Shown piece by piece: positions 1-7,774 of a stretch of DNA of 13,752 nucleotides (its first letter is position 1; the number at the start of each line of letters is the position of its first letter). Both the position numbers and the translations under genes were made by a program. The stretch is taken from the NCBI GenBank assembly GCA_019751575.1, contig JAIENF010000025.1:1-13752 (forward strand), in the 5' to 3' direction. The notes beneath the pieces were generated by a model. That model worked only from the letters and a program-made list of their open reading frames with translations, was not told where the DNA came from and searched no databases. Source of the DNA: Burkholderiales bacterium (GTDB taxonomy: Bacteria > Pseudomonadota > Gammaproteobacteria > Burkholderiales > CAIKXV01).

Positions 1-271
1 CGGCATAGTCACCGAGGTCCTTGAGGAAGATCTGGTTCATGGCGACGTCTGCCAGGGAGCCGCCGGCTGCCGTGACCACCGATCTGATCGCATCGAGCAC
101 GCAGCGGGTCTGTGCACGCACGTCGCCGATGCCGACGATCGCACCGCCGGCATCGAGCGCAAGCATGCCGGACACATGCACGACGCGACTGGCGGCGTCG
201 ATGCGGACGCCGGGCGAGTACGGAGCCAGCGGCGGGGCGGAACCGGGCGGGATCACGGGCACATGGGCCAT
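1..271 (-). CDS. RidA/RutC-family (YjgF) protein, 3' end cut by window edge
   Basis: The first 90 residues are visible; the frame stays open to the left edge, so the C-terminus is missing. The N-terminus ([20 protein letters not shown]) followed by [10 protein letters not shown], a QTRCVLDAI helix and an AAGGSLADV segment is the standard opening of the YjgF/YER057c/UK114 family. Members are small trimeric enzymes of about 115-130 residues that hydrolyse reactive enamines or imines. The PPLAPYSPG opening resembles RutC (aminoacrylate handling in pyrimidine breakdown) more than classical RidA, but no other rut gene is in view, so I give no symbol. The ATG is preceded by AGGA at a suitable distance. 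It lies 36 bases downstream of comEC on the same strand and may be co-transcribed. The catalytic arginine expected in the second half of the protein is outside the window. Confidence 0.88.
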   Translation of the reverse strand, partial: MAHVPVIPPGSAPPLAPYSPGVRIDAASRVVHVSGMLALDAGGAIVGIGDVRAQTRCVLDAIRSVVTAAGGSLADVAMNQIFLKDLGDYA

Positions 272-307
272 CGGTCGATTTCCTGGACGGGGAGATGGAA
301 ACGCAGT

Positions 308-2881
308 TTACTGCCCGCGCGCGCCATCGGGGCGCACCTCGCCCGGCTGCCGTGGCGGTGCATCGGGCGGGGGCGATGCGCGCCAGTACCGGCGCACGTG
401 GGCGCGCTCGTGGCGCAGTCGCCAGTCGCCGGCACCGAGCGTCAGTCGCACCGCGCCCGACTGGTCGGTGCGGACCACCCGCGCCTGGCGCAGCCGGTAG
501 CGTTCGACCACGTCGGGACGCGGGTGGCCGAAGCGGTTGCGGTAGCCGACCGGCATCAGCGCCAGCCTCGGCGCAACCGCATCCACGAAGGCCTGCGTGG
601 ATGAGCCGCCCGACCCATGGTGCGGCACCAGCAGCACGTCCGCGCGCAGCGACCCATCGTCGCGGCGGCGGGCCGCTTCGACCAGGCGGGCCTCGCTCGC
701 TGCGCCGATGTCCCCGGTGACGAGAAGCCGTTCGCCCGCCGCCTCCACCTGCAGCACGCAACTGCGTTCGTTGTCGGCCATGCGGCTGGCATGGCTGTCC
801 CACGGCGGGTGGATCATGCGGAAGTGCACGCCGTCCCACGTCCATGACTGCCCGTCATGGCACAGCAGGGGCCTCGACACGAACGCATGTGCAGGATGGC
901 CCGGTGGCAGCGTGGACAGGAACATGCCGACCGGCAGGGCGCGCAGCAGCGACAGCGCACCGCCGGCGTGGTCGATGTCGTCATGCGAAACCACCAGGGC
1001 ATCGAGACGCCGGACTCCCTCTCCCCGCAGGTATGGCAGCAGGATGCGCGACCCCGCGTCGGCCTCGCTGCTCCAGGCGGGCCCGGTGTCGTACACCAGT
1101 ACATGCCCGGCGGTGCGCACGACCAGGGACAGCCCGTGCCCCACGTCGAGCAGGGTGACTTCGACCGCCCCGGGGGCGATCGGGGCAGGACGGGCCATCA
1201 GCACCGGCAGCAAGGCGACCATGCCGAGCCAGCGCGCCGGCCAGCCGGCGGGCATGCACCACCAGCCGATGCCGGCCAGCGCCAGCCCGGTCGCCCACGC
1301 GGGCGGCGCCGGCTGCACCCATACCGCCCAATCAAGGCTGGCCAGCCACGCGATCGGCACCAGCGTCGCCCCGACGATCGCGTGCGCGGCCTGCAGCAGC
1401 CCGGGCAACGGCAGCAGCGCAGCCAGGACCGCCATCGGCACCACCACCGAGCCGATCAGCGGAATCGCGATCGCATTGGCGAGTGGCGAAACCAGCGAGA
1501 CCTGCGAGAACAGCGCGAGGGTCGCCGGCACCATGCCGACGGTGATCGTCCACTGCACACGCCCCCATTGCGCGATGGCACGGCAAGGGCGGCATCGGCG
1601 CACCGGGGGCGGACGCGCGATCCGGCCCGCGGATACCGTCATCAGCAGGGCGACCGCGCCGAAGGAAAGCCAGAACCCGGTGGCCAGTACCGCCCACGGA
1701 TCGAGCACCGTCACCAGCAGCAATGCACTGGACAGGACGCCGGCCGCATCGATGCGGCGCTCCCGCCAGAGCGCGACCGCGATCACCGCGAGCATGAACA
1801 CCGTGCGCCGGGTCGGCACCGAGAAGCCGGCAAGCAGCGCATACGCGAAGGCTGCAGCCAATCCGGCGAGCACGGCCGCCTTGCGTGCCGGCAGCCGGCC
1901 GGACAGCGAGCGGCTGCGCCGCCAGCCGGCGTCGACCAGCCAGAACGCGAGCGCCGCCACCATCGTCACATGCAGGCCGGAGATGCTCATCAGGTGGTTG
2001 ATGCCGGTCCGCGTGAACAGCTCCCATTGCGCGGCCGGGATCGCCTGCTGGTCGCCGATCGCCAGGGCCGAAAGCACCCCGGCATAGGGTGCGTCCTGCA
2101 GCGTGCGCTCGAAGCGTGCGCGGATCGACTCCCGCGCCCGTTCGATCAGGTAGCCCGGGCGCTGCACGACGGGATCGATGCGCATCACGCTGCGCCGCAC
2201 ATGGCCGGTCGCCCGAAGGTTGCGTTCGAGCAGCCACGCCTCGGCATCGAAGCCATGCGGATTCACGCTCGAATGCGGACGCCGCAGGCGCACGACGAAT
2301 CGCCACCGTTCCGCTGCACCGGGCGGCCGGCTGCCGGCGCGATCGACGTGCTCGTCATCGACGGCCCGGCGCGAGGCCCGCGTGCCGTACCACGAGAGCA
2401 TCACCCGCTGCGGCACCGTGGCGCCATCGGTCAGCACCTGCTCGACATCGAACGCGAAGCGCACGCCGCGCTCGGTCCGCTGGACCATGCCCGCGACCAC
2501 GCCGACCACCTCGATGTCGCGCCGCTCCCACTGCGCCGGCAACGCGTCGCTGATCCGCAGCGAGGCCCAGGCCGCAGACCAGGCGAAGCCGCCGAGGAAA
2601 GCCGCCGCCAGGATCGCCCCCGCAGCGAACGTGCCGGCCAGGGCGGGTGCCTGGATCCCGCCGGGCCCGTCCCCGCTGCCGGGTGCGGCCCGTGTGACGG
2701 GCACCCGGAGGAGACCCCCGGCGCGCGCCTGCATCAGGACCCACGCCAGCAGGCAGGCAGCCGCGCCCGCGGCCAGCTGGACCAGGCGTCCACCGGACGG
2801 GAGTTCGGCCTGCATCTGCAGGGCGACGGCTCCGCCCACCCAGGCAAGGGCAGGACCGACCGGGATCACCGGCCGTGGCAA
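308..2881 (-). CDS. comEC: DNA internalisation protein ComEC/Rec2
   Basis: This 857-residue protein has the three-part ComEC structure. It has an N-terminal membrane region with a DUF4131-like OB segment (about 1-240), a central Competence domain with many membrane helices (about 260-565), and a C-terminal metallo-beta-lactamase-like domain (about 573-820). Diagnostic segments are TGINHLMSISGLHVTMVAA (292-310), the metal motif SHDDIDHAGG (632-641), VTGD (721-724), HHGSGGSS (754-761) and NRFGHP (782-787). The family forms the inner-membrane channel that imports single-stranded DNA during transformation, and the lactamase-like domain is thought to degrade one strand. Length fits the family (750-850). 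The longest frame starts at a TTG; an in-frame GTG at 2869 is an equally plausible start and no clear ribosome site separates them. It is divergent from the DUF2062 gene. No other competence gene is visible, so DNA uptake by this organism is inference. Confidence 0.95.
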   Translation of the reverse strand: MPRPVIPVGPALAWVGGAVALQMQAELPSGGRLVQLAAGAAACLLAWVLMQARAGGLLRVPVTRAAPGSGDGPGGIQAPALAGTFAAGAILAAAFLGGFAWSAAWASLRISDALPAQWERRDIEVVGVVAGMVQRTERGVRFAFDVEQVLTDGATVPQRVMLSWYGTRASRRAVDDEHVDRAGSRPPGAAERWRFVVRLRRPHSSVNPHGFDAEAWLLERNLRATGHVRRSVMRIDPVVQRPGYLIERARESIRARFERTLQDAPYAGVLSALAIGDQQAIPAAQWELFTRTGINHLMSISGLHVTMVAALAFWLVDAGWRRSRSLSGRLPARKAAVLAGLAAAFAYALLAGFSVPTRRTVFMLAVIAVALWRERRIDAAGVLSSALLLVTVLDPWAVLATGFWLSFGAVALLMTVSAGRIARPPPVRRCRPCRAIAQWGRVQWTITVGMVPATLALFSQVSLVSPLANAIAIPLIGSVVVPMAVLAALLPLPGLLQAAHAIVGATLVPIAWLASLDWAVWVQPAPPAWATGLALAGIGWWCMPAGWPARWLGMVALLPVLMARPAPIAPGAVEVTLLDVGHGLSLVVRTAGHVLVYDTGPAWSSEADAGSRILLPYLRGEGVRRLDALVVSHDDIDHAGGALSLLRALPVGMFLSTLPPGHPAHAFVSRPLLCHDGQSWTWDGVHFRMIHPPWDSHASRMADNERSCVLQVEAAGERLLVTGDIGAASEARLVEAARRRDDGSLRADVLLVPHHGSGGSSTQAFVDAVAPRLALMPVGYRNRFGHPRPDVVERYRLRQARVVRTDQSGAVRLTLGAGDWRLRHERAHVRRYWRASPPPDAPPRQPGEVRPDGARGQ

Positions 2882-2886
2882 GGTCG

Positions 2887-2916
2887 CTGGCAGGGACCTT
2901 GCGCTTGGGTTACAGT
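2887..2916 (+). promoter_or_regulatory. Possible sigma-70 promoter for the DUF2062 gene
   Basis: CTGGCA (2887-2892) and TACAGT (2911-2916) are separated by 18 bases. Each matches four of six bases of the -35 and -10 consensus. The -10 ends 30 bases before the proposed GTG start, inside the short divergent gap with comEC. This is pattern matching only. Confidence 0.35.
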
Positions 2917-2946
2917 CCGCGCACTCATGCGTGGCAGGCGTTCGTC

Positions 2947-3501
2947 GTGCCGAAAAAATTCTTCAAGAGATACCTGCCGAGCCATTCAAGCATCGTTGAA
3001 AACCGCTTTCTGGCGAAGTTCGGTTCACTGCTCACCCACCATAACCTCTGGCACCTGCACCGTCGCTCGGTGGCAGGGGGGGTTGCGATCGGTTTGTTCA
3101 CCGGCCTGATCCCGGGCCCCCTGCAGATCCTGTGCGGGGCGGGGCTTGCCATCCTGTTCCGGGTCAACCTTCCGGCGATGGTGCTGGGCACGTTCTGGAC
3201 GAATCCGCTGACCATCGTCCCGATCTACATCGTGGCCTACAACATCGGCAGCGTTGCACTCGGACGCGGAACGGTCGCCGATGTCCCGCAACCGCAGCCG
3301 CTCGAGCACCAGGGCTGGCTCGACATGCTGCCAGCGCTCTGGACCTGGTTTTCCGGCATGGGCAAGCCGCTCGCGCTCGGACTGTTCATGCTCGGCATCG
3401 TCATGGCGATCGCCGGCTATTTCGCGGTACGCGGCGCCTGGCGGGTCTATGTCGTGGTTGCCTGGCGGCGCCGCGCGCGCAGCCGGCACGCCGCCGACTG
3501 A
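2947..3501 (+). CDS. DUF2062 domain membrane protein
   Basis: The protein has 184 residues if it starts at the GTG at 2947. That choice gives the family's usual opening (PKKFFKRYLPS); longer in-frame versions add a tail not seen in homologues. A weak CAGG lies about 8 bases upstream. DUF2062 is recognisable from SVAGGVAIGLFTGLIPGP (41-58), the helix LQILCGAGLAILFRVNLPA (59-77) and WTNPLTIVPIYIVAYNIG (84-101). A further hydrophobic helix spans about 141-162, and the tail is basic (RRRARSR), suggesting a cytoplasmic C-terminus. The biochemical function of DUF2062 proteins is unknown; they are inner-membrane proteins often found near comEC in proteobacteria, as here. It is followed 32 bases later by the DNA glycosylase gene on the same strand. 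Confidence 0.9.
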   Translation: MPKKFFKRYLPSHSSIVENRFLAKFGSLLTHHNLWHLHRRSVAGGVAIGLFTGLIPGPLQILCGAGLAILFRVNLPAMVLGTFWTNPLTIVPIYIVAYNIGSVALGRGTVADVPQPQPLEHQGWLDMLPALWTWFSGMGKPLALGLFMLGIVMAIAGYFAVRGAWRVYVVVAWRRRARSRHAAD

Positions 3502-3533
3502 TTCAGGCGTCGTACAGCGGACGCCCTGCACGG

Positions 3534-4163
3534 ATGCAGACCGGACAACGTCCCCGATGGTGGACAGGCGCCTGTCGCGAACTCGGCGAGAACGACCCGC
3601 TGCTCGCCGGCCTGATCGCCGCGCACCCGCCCCTGCGGCTGGGCAGCCGGGGTAACGCCTTCCAGACGCTCGCCCGGTCGATCGTCGGGCAGCAGATCTC
3701 GGTGAAGGCCGCGCAATCCGTCTGGACGCGTTTCGCAACAGCCTGCGAGACGGTGACACCGGCGGTCGTGCTCGATGCGTCCCCGGATACGCTCCGGTCC
3801 TGCGGACTGTCCGGGCGCAAGGTGGAGTACATGCGCGACCTTGCAGGCCATTTCGAGCGGCGACCCGCCGGGCTCGACGGCTGGTCCGGCATGGATGACG
3901 ACGACATCATCGCGGAACTCACCGCCGTGCGCGGCATCGGCGTCTGGACCGTACAGATGTTCCTGATCTTCCACCTCGCCCGCCCGGATGTATTGCCGAT
4001 GGCCGACCTCGGACTGCGGCGGGCGATCGAGATGGCCTACAGCCGGGGACGGGCAACCTCGCCCCGCCAGATCGCGCGCCTGTCCAGCGCCTGGCGTCCC
4101 TGGCGAACGGTGGCCACCTGGTACCTGTGGCGCAGCCTCGATCCGGAACCCGTGCTCCACTGA
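3534..4163 (+). CDS. DNA-3-methyladenine glycosylase II (AlkA/Mag-type, HhH-GPD superfamily)
   Basis: This 209-residue protein consists only of the HhH-GPD glycosylase core. It shows the SIVGQQISVKAA helix (49-60) typical of alkylpurine glycosylases and a helix-hairpin-helix with the GVD-like loop VRGIGVWTVQMFLI (132-145). PMADLGLRRAI (155-165) follows, where Asp158 is the expected catalytic aspartate. The enzyme would remove alkylated bases such as 3-methyladenine, starting base excision repair. It is shorter than E. coli AlkA (282 residues) because the N-terminal AlkA_N domain is absent, as in yeast Mag1-type and many bacterial homologues. It starts at an ATG 32 bases after the DUF2062 stop and ends 8 bases before the next gene, so the three genes probably form one transcript. 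No Ada box or Ada gene is visible, so alkylation-inducible control is not supported. Confidence 0.92.
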   Translation: MQTGQRPRWWTGACRELGENDPLLAGLIAAHPPLRLGSRGNAFQTLARSIVGQQISVKAAQSVWTRFATACETVTPAVVLDASPDTLRSCGLSGRKVEYMRDLAGHFERRPAGLDGWSGMDDDDIIAELTAVRGIGVWTVQMFLIFHLARPDVLPMADLGLRRAIEMAYSRGRATSPRQIARLSSAWRPWRTVATWYLWRSLDPEPVLH

Positions 4164-4171
4164 CGACGACG

Positions 4172-4537
4172 ATGGCAGACGATCCTTCAGCCGATGCGGT
4201 GCCGTCTCCGGCGCCGGAGACGATGGACCATGCAGCGTACCGGCAGGCATGGGCAGAGGGCGGCATCCGGGTCGACATAGATCCGCGCGGCGCCTACCGG
4301 TACCTCGCCGCGCAGGCACTGCTGCCCCTCGTGCAACTGGCCGTCCTCGGCATGGGCGTCGGCGTCGCGCTGATGCTGCACTGGTTCCCGGGGGTGCTGG
4401 TCATCATCGCGGGCTTCCTGCTGCCGAGGATGTGCAGGGCGAGCGCGCCTGCGTTCATGCTGAAACGCTCGCTGGAAGATGGGGCCGTGTACCAGGACCT
4501 TGTCCGGCACGGCATCCTTCGAGTCTTCAGGCTCTGA
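4172..4537 (+). CDS. Small membrane protein of unknown function
   Basis: This 121-residue protein is not assigned to a named family. The N-terminus is polar and acidic (about 1-45). A continuous hydrophobic stretch follows (about 46-87) with a HWFPG break near 70-74, consistent with a two-helix hairpin. A charged C-terminal tail contains LEDGAVYQDLVRHGILRV (101-118). That kind of ending (acidic patch, VY, then a hydrophobic valine-rich close) recurs in small proteobacterial membrane proteins of unknown role. The ATG lies 8 bases after the glycosylase stop, with no strong ribosome site, which suggests translational coupling; a GTG at 4127 inside the preceding gene is a less likely start. It ends 36 bases before the convergent lolD stop. 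No function can be stated. Confidence 0.75.
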   Translation: MADDPSADAVPSPAPETMDHAAYRQAWAEGGIRVDIDPRGAYRYLAAQALLPLVQLAVLGMGVGVALMLHWFPGVLVIIAGFLLPRMCRASAPAFMLKRSLEDGAVYQDLVRHGILRVFRL

Positions 4538-4573
4538 ACCCGGCGCGCAGCCGCGGCCGTCGCGTACGCCGCG

Positions 4574-5269
4574 TCAGTCAGGGCGCAGGCGACCGTCCTC
4601 GAGCCGCAGCACGCGCTCGGCCTTCGCCGCCAGCCGCTCGTCGTGCGTCACCATCACCAGGCTGGTGCCGCGCGCACGGTTGAGCTCCAGCATCAGTTCG
4701 AACATCGCTTCGGCGTTGGTACGGTCGAGGTTGCCGGTGGGCTCGTCGGCCAGCACGCAGGCCGGCTCGGTGACCAGCGCGCGGGCAAGCGCGGCGCGCT
4801 GGCGTTCGCCCCCGGAAAGCTCACCCGGCCGGTGCGCCAGGCGGTGGCCGAGCCCGACCGCCTGCAACCCGTCTCCGGCACGCCGCATCGCTTCCGAACG
4901 GGGCATCCTGCGGATCAGCAACGGCATCGCCACGTTCTCGAGCGCGGAGAACTCGGGCAGCAGGTGGTGGAACTGGTACAGGAAGCCGAGCGCACGGTTA
5001 CGCAGCGCCGCAAGGGCGCCCTGCCCCATCGTGTCCACCCGCGCTCCGCACAGGCTGACCTGCCCGGCGCTGGCGGCGTCCAGTCCCCCGAGAAGGTGCA
5101 GCAGCGTGCTCTTTCCCGAGCCGGAGCTGCCGACGATCGCGATGCGTTCGCCCGCGCGCACCTGGAGGTCCACCCCGCGAAGCACCGAGACCTCGCCCAG
5201 CGCCGCACCTTCGCGGTAGGTCTTTGCGAGCCCGCTGCACTCCAGCACCATCGGCTGCGGTTCACTCAT
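4574..5269 (-). CDS. lolD: Lipoprotein-releasing system ATP-binding protein LolD
   Basis: This is a 231-residue ABC ATPase with every core motif. It has Walker [10 protein letters not shown] (47-55), Q-loop Gln99 in [18 protein letters not shown] (96-113), signature LSGGE (151-155), Walker [13 protein letters not shown] (171-182) and the switch histidine in VTHD (His209). The [12 protein letters not shown] segment and [12 protein letters not shown] are characteristic of LolD. With the LolC/E permease it extracts mature outer-membrane lipoproteins from the inner membrane and passes them to LolA. The ATG start is fixed by the sequence ATGAGTGA, in which the lolC stop TGA lies inside the first codons of lolD; this 8-base overlap points to coupled translation. 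Length matches E. coli LolD (233). Confidence 0.97.
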   Translation of the reverse strand: MSEPQPMVLECSGLAKTYREGAALGEVSVLRGVDLQVRAGERIAIVGSSGSGKSTLLHLLGGLDAASAGQVSLCGARVDTMGQGALAALRNRALGFLYQFHHLLPEFSALENVAMPLLIRRMPRSEAMRRAGDGLQAVGLGHRLAHRPGELSGGERQRAALARALVTEPACVLADEPTGNLDRTNAEAMFELMLELNRARGTSLVMVTHDERLAAKAERVLRLEDGRLRPD

Positions 5270-6512
5270 AGCGCAATGCCTGCGCCGGGTTGATGCGGGA
5301 CGCCCGCCAGCTGGGATAGAGCGTCGCGAGGAACGACAGCACCAGCGAGATCGAGGCGACGAAGGTGACGTCGGCCATCCGCACTTCGGATGGCAGTTCG
5401 CTGATGAAGTAGACATCCTTGGCCAGGAACTGCACGCCGAACGAACGTTCGATGAACGGCACCACGATGTCGACGTTCGACGCCAGCAGCACCCCGCCGC
5501 CAACGCCCAGCAGCGTGCCGAAGATGCCGATCAGCGCACCCTGGATCACGAAGATGGCCATGATGCTGGAGGGTGTCGAGCCGAGCGTGCGCAGGATGGC
5601 GATGTCGGCGCGCTTCTCCGTGACCACCATCACCAGCGTGGACACGATGTTGAAGGCGGCCACTGCCACGATCAGGGACAGGATGATGAACATCATCCGC
5701 TTCTCGATCTCGACCGCGCGGAACCATCCGGCATTGAGCCTGGACCAGTCGGACACGATCGCATCCGAGTTCAGCCCGCGGGCGATCTCGCGCGCGATGC
5801 GGGGCGCCTGGAACATGTCCGCGATCTTCAGCCGCACGCCGGTGACCGTGTCGCCCATCCGGTAGAGCTTCTGCGCGTCCTGCATGTGCACCAGCGCAAG
5901 GCCGGAGTCGAATTCGAAGTGCCCTGCCTCGAAGATGCCGACCACCGTGAACTGCTTCAGCCGCGGGATGACCCCGGCTGGCGTGATCTGGCCCTGTGGC
6001 GCGATCAGCAGCACCTTGTCGCCCACGCCCACGCCCACGCCGAGCGCGCGCGCGAGCTCGATGCCGAGCACCGTCGTGAAGCTGTCCGGCACCAGCGCGT
6101 CGATCGAACCCGCGCGGAGGTAGGTCGCGAAGTCGGCGACGCGGGCCTCGCGCTCCGGCAGGATGCCGCGGATGATCGCACCGCGCACCACCTGGTCGTT
6201 GCCGAGCAGGCCCTGCGCGAGCACGTACGGCGCGCTTCCGCGCACTGCCGGGTTTTCCTCGGCCCTGGCCGCGATCGCGGGCCAGTCGGACAAGCCGCCC
6301 TCGATGCCGGAGATCTGCACGTGCGCGAGCACGCCGAGGATGCGGTCGCGCACCTCCTTCTGGAATCCGTTCATCACCGACACGACGGTGATCAGCACCG
6401 CGATGCCCAGCGCCATGCCCAGCGTCGACACCAGCGAGATGAAGGAAATGAAGTTGTTGCTGCGTTTGGCGCGCGTGTAGCGCAGCCCGACGAACAGCTC
6501 GTAGGGGGACAC
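5262..6512 (-). CDS. lolC: Lipoprotein-releasing system transmembrane protein LolC/LolE (possibly LolF-type)
   Basis: This 416-residue permease has the MacB-like arrangement: membrane helix 1 (about 24-47), a large periplasmic domain (about 50-270), then helices at about 272-297, 317-345 and 380-400. [16 protein letters not shown] at the start, [39 protein letters not shown] (279-297) and the ending [19 protein letters not shown] are typical LolC/LolE signatures. The periplasmic segment [18 protein letters not shown] (171-188) aligns with the E. coli LolC hook region that binds LolA. The start is the GTG at 6512; upstream in-frame sequence lacks family similarity. Only one permease gene is present beside lolD, where E. 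coli has lolC and lolE. A homodimeric LolF-like transporter is therefore possible, unless a second permease lies elsewhere. Confidence 0.93.
   Translation of the reverse strand: MSPYELFVGLRYTRAKRSNNFISFISLVSTLGMALGIAVLITVVSVMNGFQKEVRDRILGVLAHVQISGIEGGLSDWPAIAARAEENPAVRGSAPYVLAQGLLGNDQVVRGAIIRGILPEREARVADFATYLRAGSIDALVPDSFTTVLGIELARALGVGVGVGDKVLLIAPQGQITPAGVIPRLKQFTVVGIFEAGHFEFDSGLALVHMQDAQKLYRMGDTVTGVRLKIADMFQAPRIAREIARGLNSDAIVSDWSRLNAGWFRAVEIEKRMMFIILSLIVAVAAFNIVSTLVMVVTEKRADIAILRTLGSTPSSIMAIFVIQGALIGIFGTLLGVGGGVLLASNVDIVVPFIERSFGVQFLAKDVYFISELPSEVRMADVTFVASISLVLSFLATLYPSWRASRINPAQALRYE
6021..6041 (+). repeat. Short hexanucleotide tandem repeat inside lolC
   Basis: The plus strand reads GCCCAC three times followed by GCC. 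On the coding strand it gives alternating Gly-Val residues (about 158-164 of LolC). E. coli LolC, recalled from memory, has LGVNRGD at the same place, so the run appears two residues longer here. Confidence 0.6.
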
Positions 6513-6595
6513 GGATCGGTCGTCTGCTTCTTCTGCAGCCTGGAGGGGCGCGGGAAGTGTGCCACAAGGACGGCCCGGCCAAGGCCATGGCGCGG

Positions 6596-6623
6596 CTGAC
6601 ACGGCCGGGCGCGGTGCTAGACT
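6596..6623 (+). promoter_or_regulatory. Candidate sigma-70 promoter for the rpfE-type gene and recJ
   Basis: CTGACA (6596-6601, five of six matches to the -35 consensus) and TAGACT (6618-6623, four of six) are 16 bases apart. They lie in the 134-base divergent gap between lolC and the RpfE-type gene. The -10 ends 23 bases before the ATG, leaving room for a short leader. Confidence 0.4.
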
Positions 6624-6646
6624 GCGCGCGGCCGCCTTCGGCCGAG

Positions 6647-7774
6647 ATGCCCGCCAAAGCCTCGACGACACCCTTGCACCTGGAACTGCTCATCCCCGGC
6701 CTGCCCTGGACGCATGGCGGCGCCGCCAGCGTCATGCATCGGGTCGCGGCACCGACGCTGGAGCGCTGGCTGTCGCGCGGCAGGCGGGACGTTCCGATCC
6801 CGCAGTCCGCCGACCAGTGGCTGTGGCGGCGATTCGCCGCGGCACCGACGTCGCCCGGGACCCCGGCGGACGCTGGCCGGCCCGGTTCGCCCAGGGCAGC
6901 GGCGCCGTCCCTGCCGCTGGCACCGGTCACCCTCGCGCTGGACGGGTACGACCCGGGCAACCGTTGGTGGCTGCGCGCAGACCCGGTTCACTTCGTGGTC
7001 GGACGCACCGGGCTGCGGCTGGCTCCGCCGTCCCTGCTGCAGTTGCGCGAGGACGAGTCCGCCGCGCTGGCCGATTCGGTGCGTGCGCATTTCCCGCAGG
7101 CCGCGTCCCTGCTGTCGCCGGTGCCGGCGCGCTGGTACCTCGGGGCGGACGAATCGTTCGGCCTGGAGACGACCTCGCCCGCCGACGCCATCGGCGACGA
7201 CGTCGATCACAACCTCCCGACCGGTCCGGGGCGACGGCAGTGGCTCGCCTTCGTCAACGAGGTGCAGATGCTCTGGTTCGAGCACCCGGTGAACCAGGCG
7301 CGCGAGCGGCGCGGTGAACCGGTTGCCTCCGGGCTGTGGCTGCATGGACAGGGATGCCGGCCCGGTCCCGGGCGCCCGGGCTGCACCGGCGCTTCCGGGG
7401 GGGGCGCACTGCTCGCCGGCCTCGCCGCCCTGGCCGGTTGTCGCTGGATCGGGACTGGCGAGGATGCGACCCGATGGCTCGAACAGGCCGCCGATGGCCG
7501 CTGGCTGCTCGTCCTCGACGCGTTGCTGCCGCATGTACAGGCAGGCGATGCGTCCGGATGGCGCACCGAGCTCGAGCGCCTCGACGCCCGGTGGCTGGCA
7601 CCGATAGACCGCGCGCTGCGCAGCGGCCGCATCGAAGGCATCGACCTGCGCTGGCCCTCCTCCGGCGGCCTGTCGACCGCGCACCTCGCGGCGTCCGACC
7701 GCTTCCGCTTCTGGCGCCGTCGGCAACCGCTGGCGACGCTGTCCAGCGAGCGCGCCGGAGCCGGCGATGCCTGA
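6647..7774 (+). CDS. rpfE: RpfE-type / phosphoglycerate-mutase-like protein
   Basis: The protein has 375 residues. It opens with a hydrophobic strand (LHLELLIPGLPW) and contains GYDPGNRWWLRADPVHFVV (LRADPVH at 109-115), ARWYLG, and NEVQMLWFEHPVNQARERRG (204-223) followed by SGLWLHGQG. These are the conserved blocks of the family annotated as RpfE regulatory protein or phosphoglycerate mutase in beta- and gammaproteobacteria. Its biochemical role is not settled, and I cannot confirm mutase catalytic residues. The ATG at 6647 is chosen because the upstream in-frame extension (to 6557) is not family-like and the candidate promoter fits. The last 8 bases overlap recJ (ATGCCTGA), so translation is probably coupled. 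An eight-G run lies in a glycine-rich stretch near residues 251-253. At 375 residues it seems somewhat long, with proline/alanine-rich insertions around residues 67-90. Confidence 0.82.
   Translation: MPAKASTTPLHLELLIPGLPWTHGGAASVMHRVAAPTLERWLSRGRRDVPIPQSADQWLWRRFAAAPTSPGTPADAGRPGSPRAAAPSLPLAPVTLALDGYDPGNRWWLRADPVHFVVGRTGLRLAPPSLLQLREDESAALADSVRAHFPQAASLLSPVPARWYLGADESFGLETTSPADAIGDDVDHNLPTGPGRRQWLAFVNEVQMLWFEHPVNQARERRGEPVASGLWLHGQGCRPGPGRPGCTGASGGGALLAGLAALAGCRWIGTGEDATRWLEQAADGRWLLVLDALLPHVQAGDASGWRTELERLDARWLAPIDRALRSGRIEGIDLRWPSSGGLSTAHLAASDRFRFWRRRQPLATLSSERAGAGDA

Noticed and set aside
857..3109. A 750-codon open frame on the plus strand opposite comEC
   Set aside because: Its composition is low-complexity (Arg, Gln, Gly, His), it has no family features, and it is fully explained as the complement of the well-supported comEC gene.
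4552..4573. Inverted repeat CGCGGC/GCCGCG between the small membrane gene and lolD, as a possible two-way terminator
   Set aside because: The stem is only 6 bases with a 10-base loop and no T tract on either side. In such GC-rich sequence it is likely chance.
6558..6575. Sigma-54-like TGGCAC with GG-N10-GC spacing upstream of lolC on the minus strand
   Set aside because: The -24 half matches but the -12 half reads CCGC instead of TTGC, and a housekeeping transporter gene would not be expected to need sigma-54.
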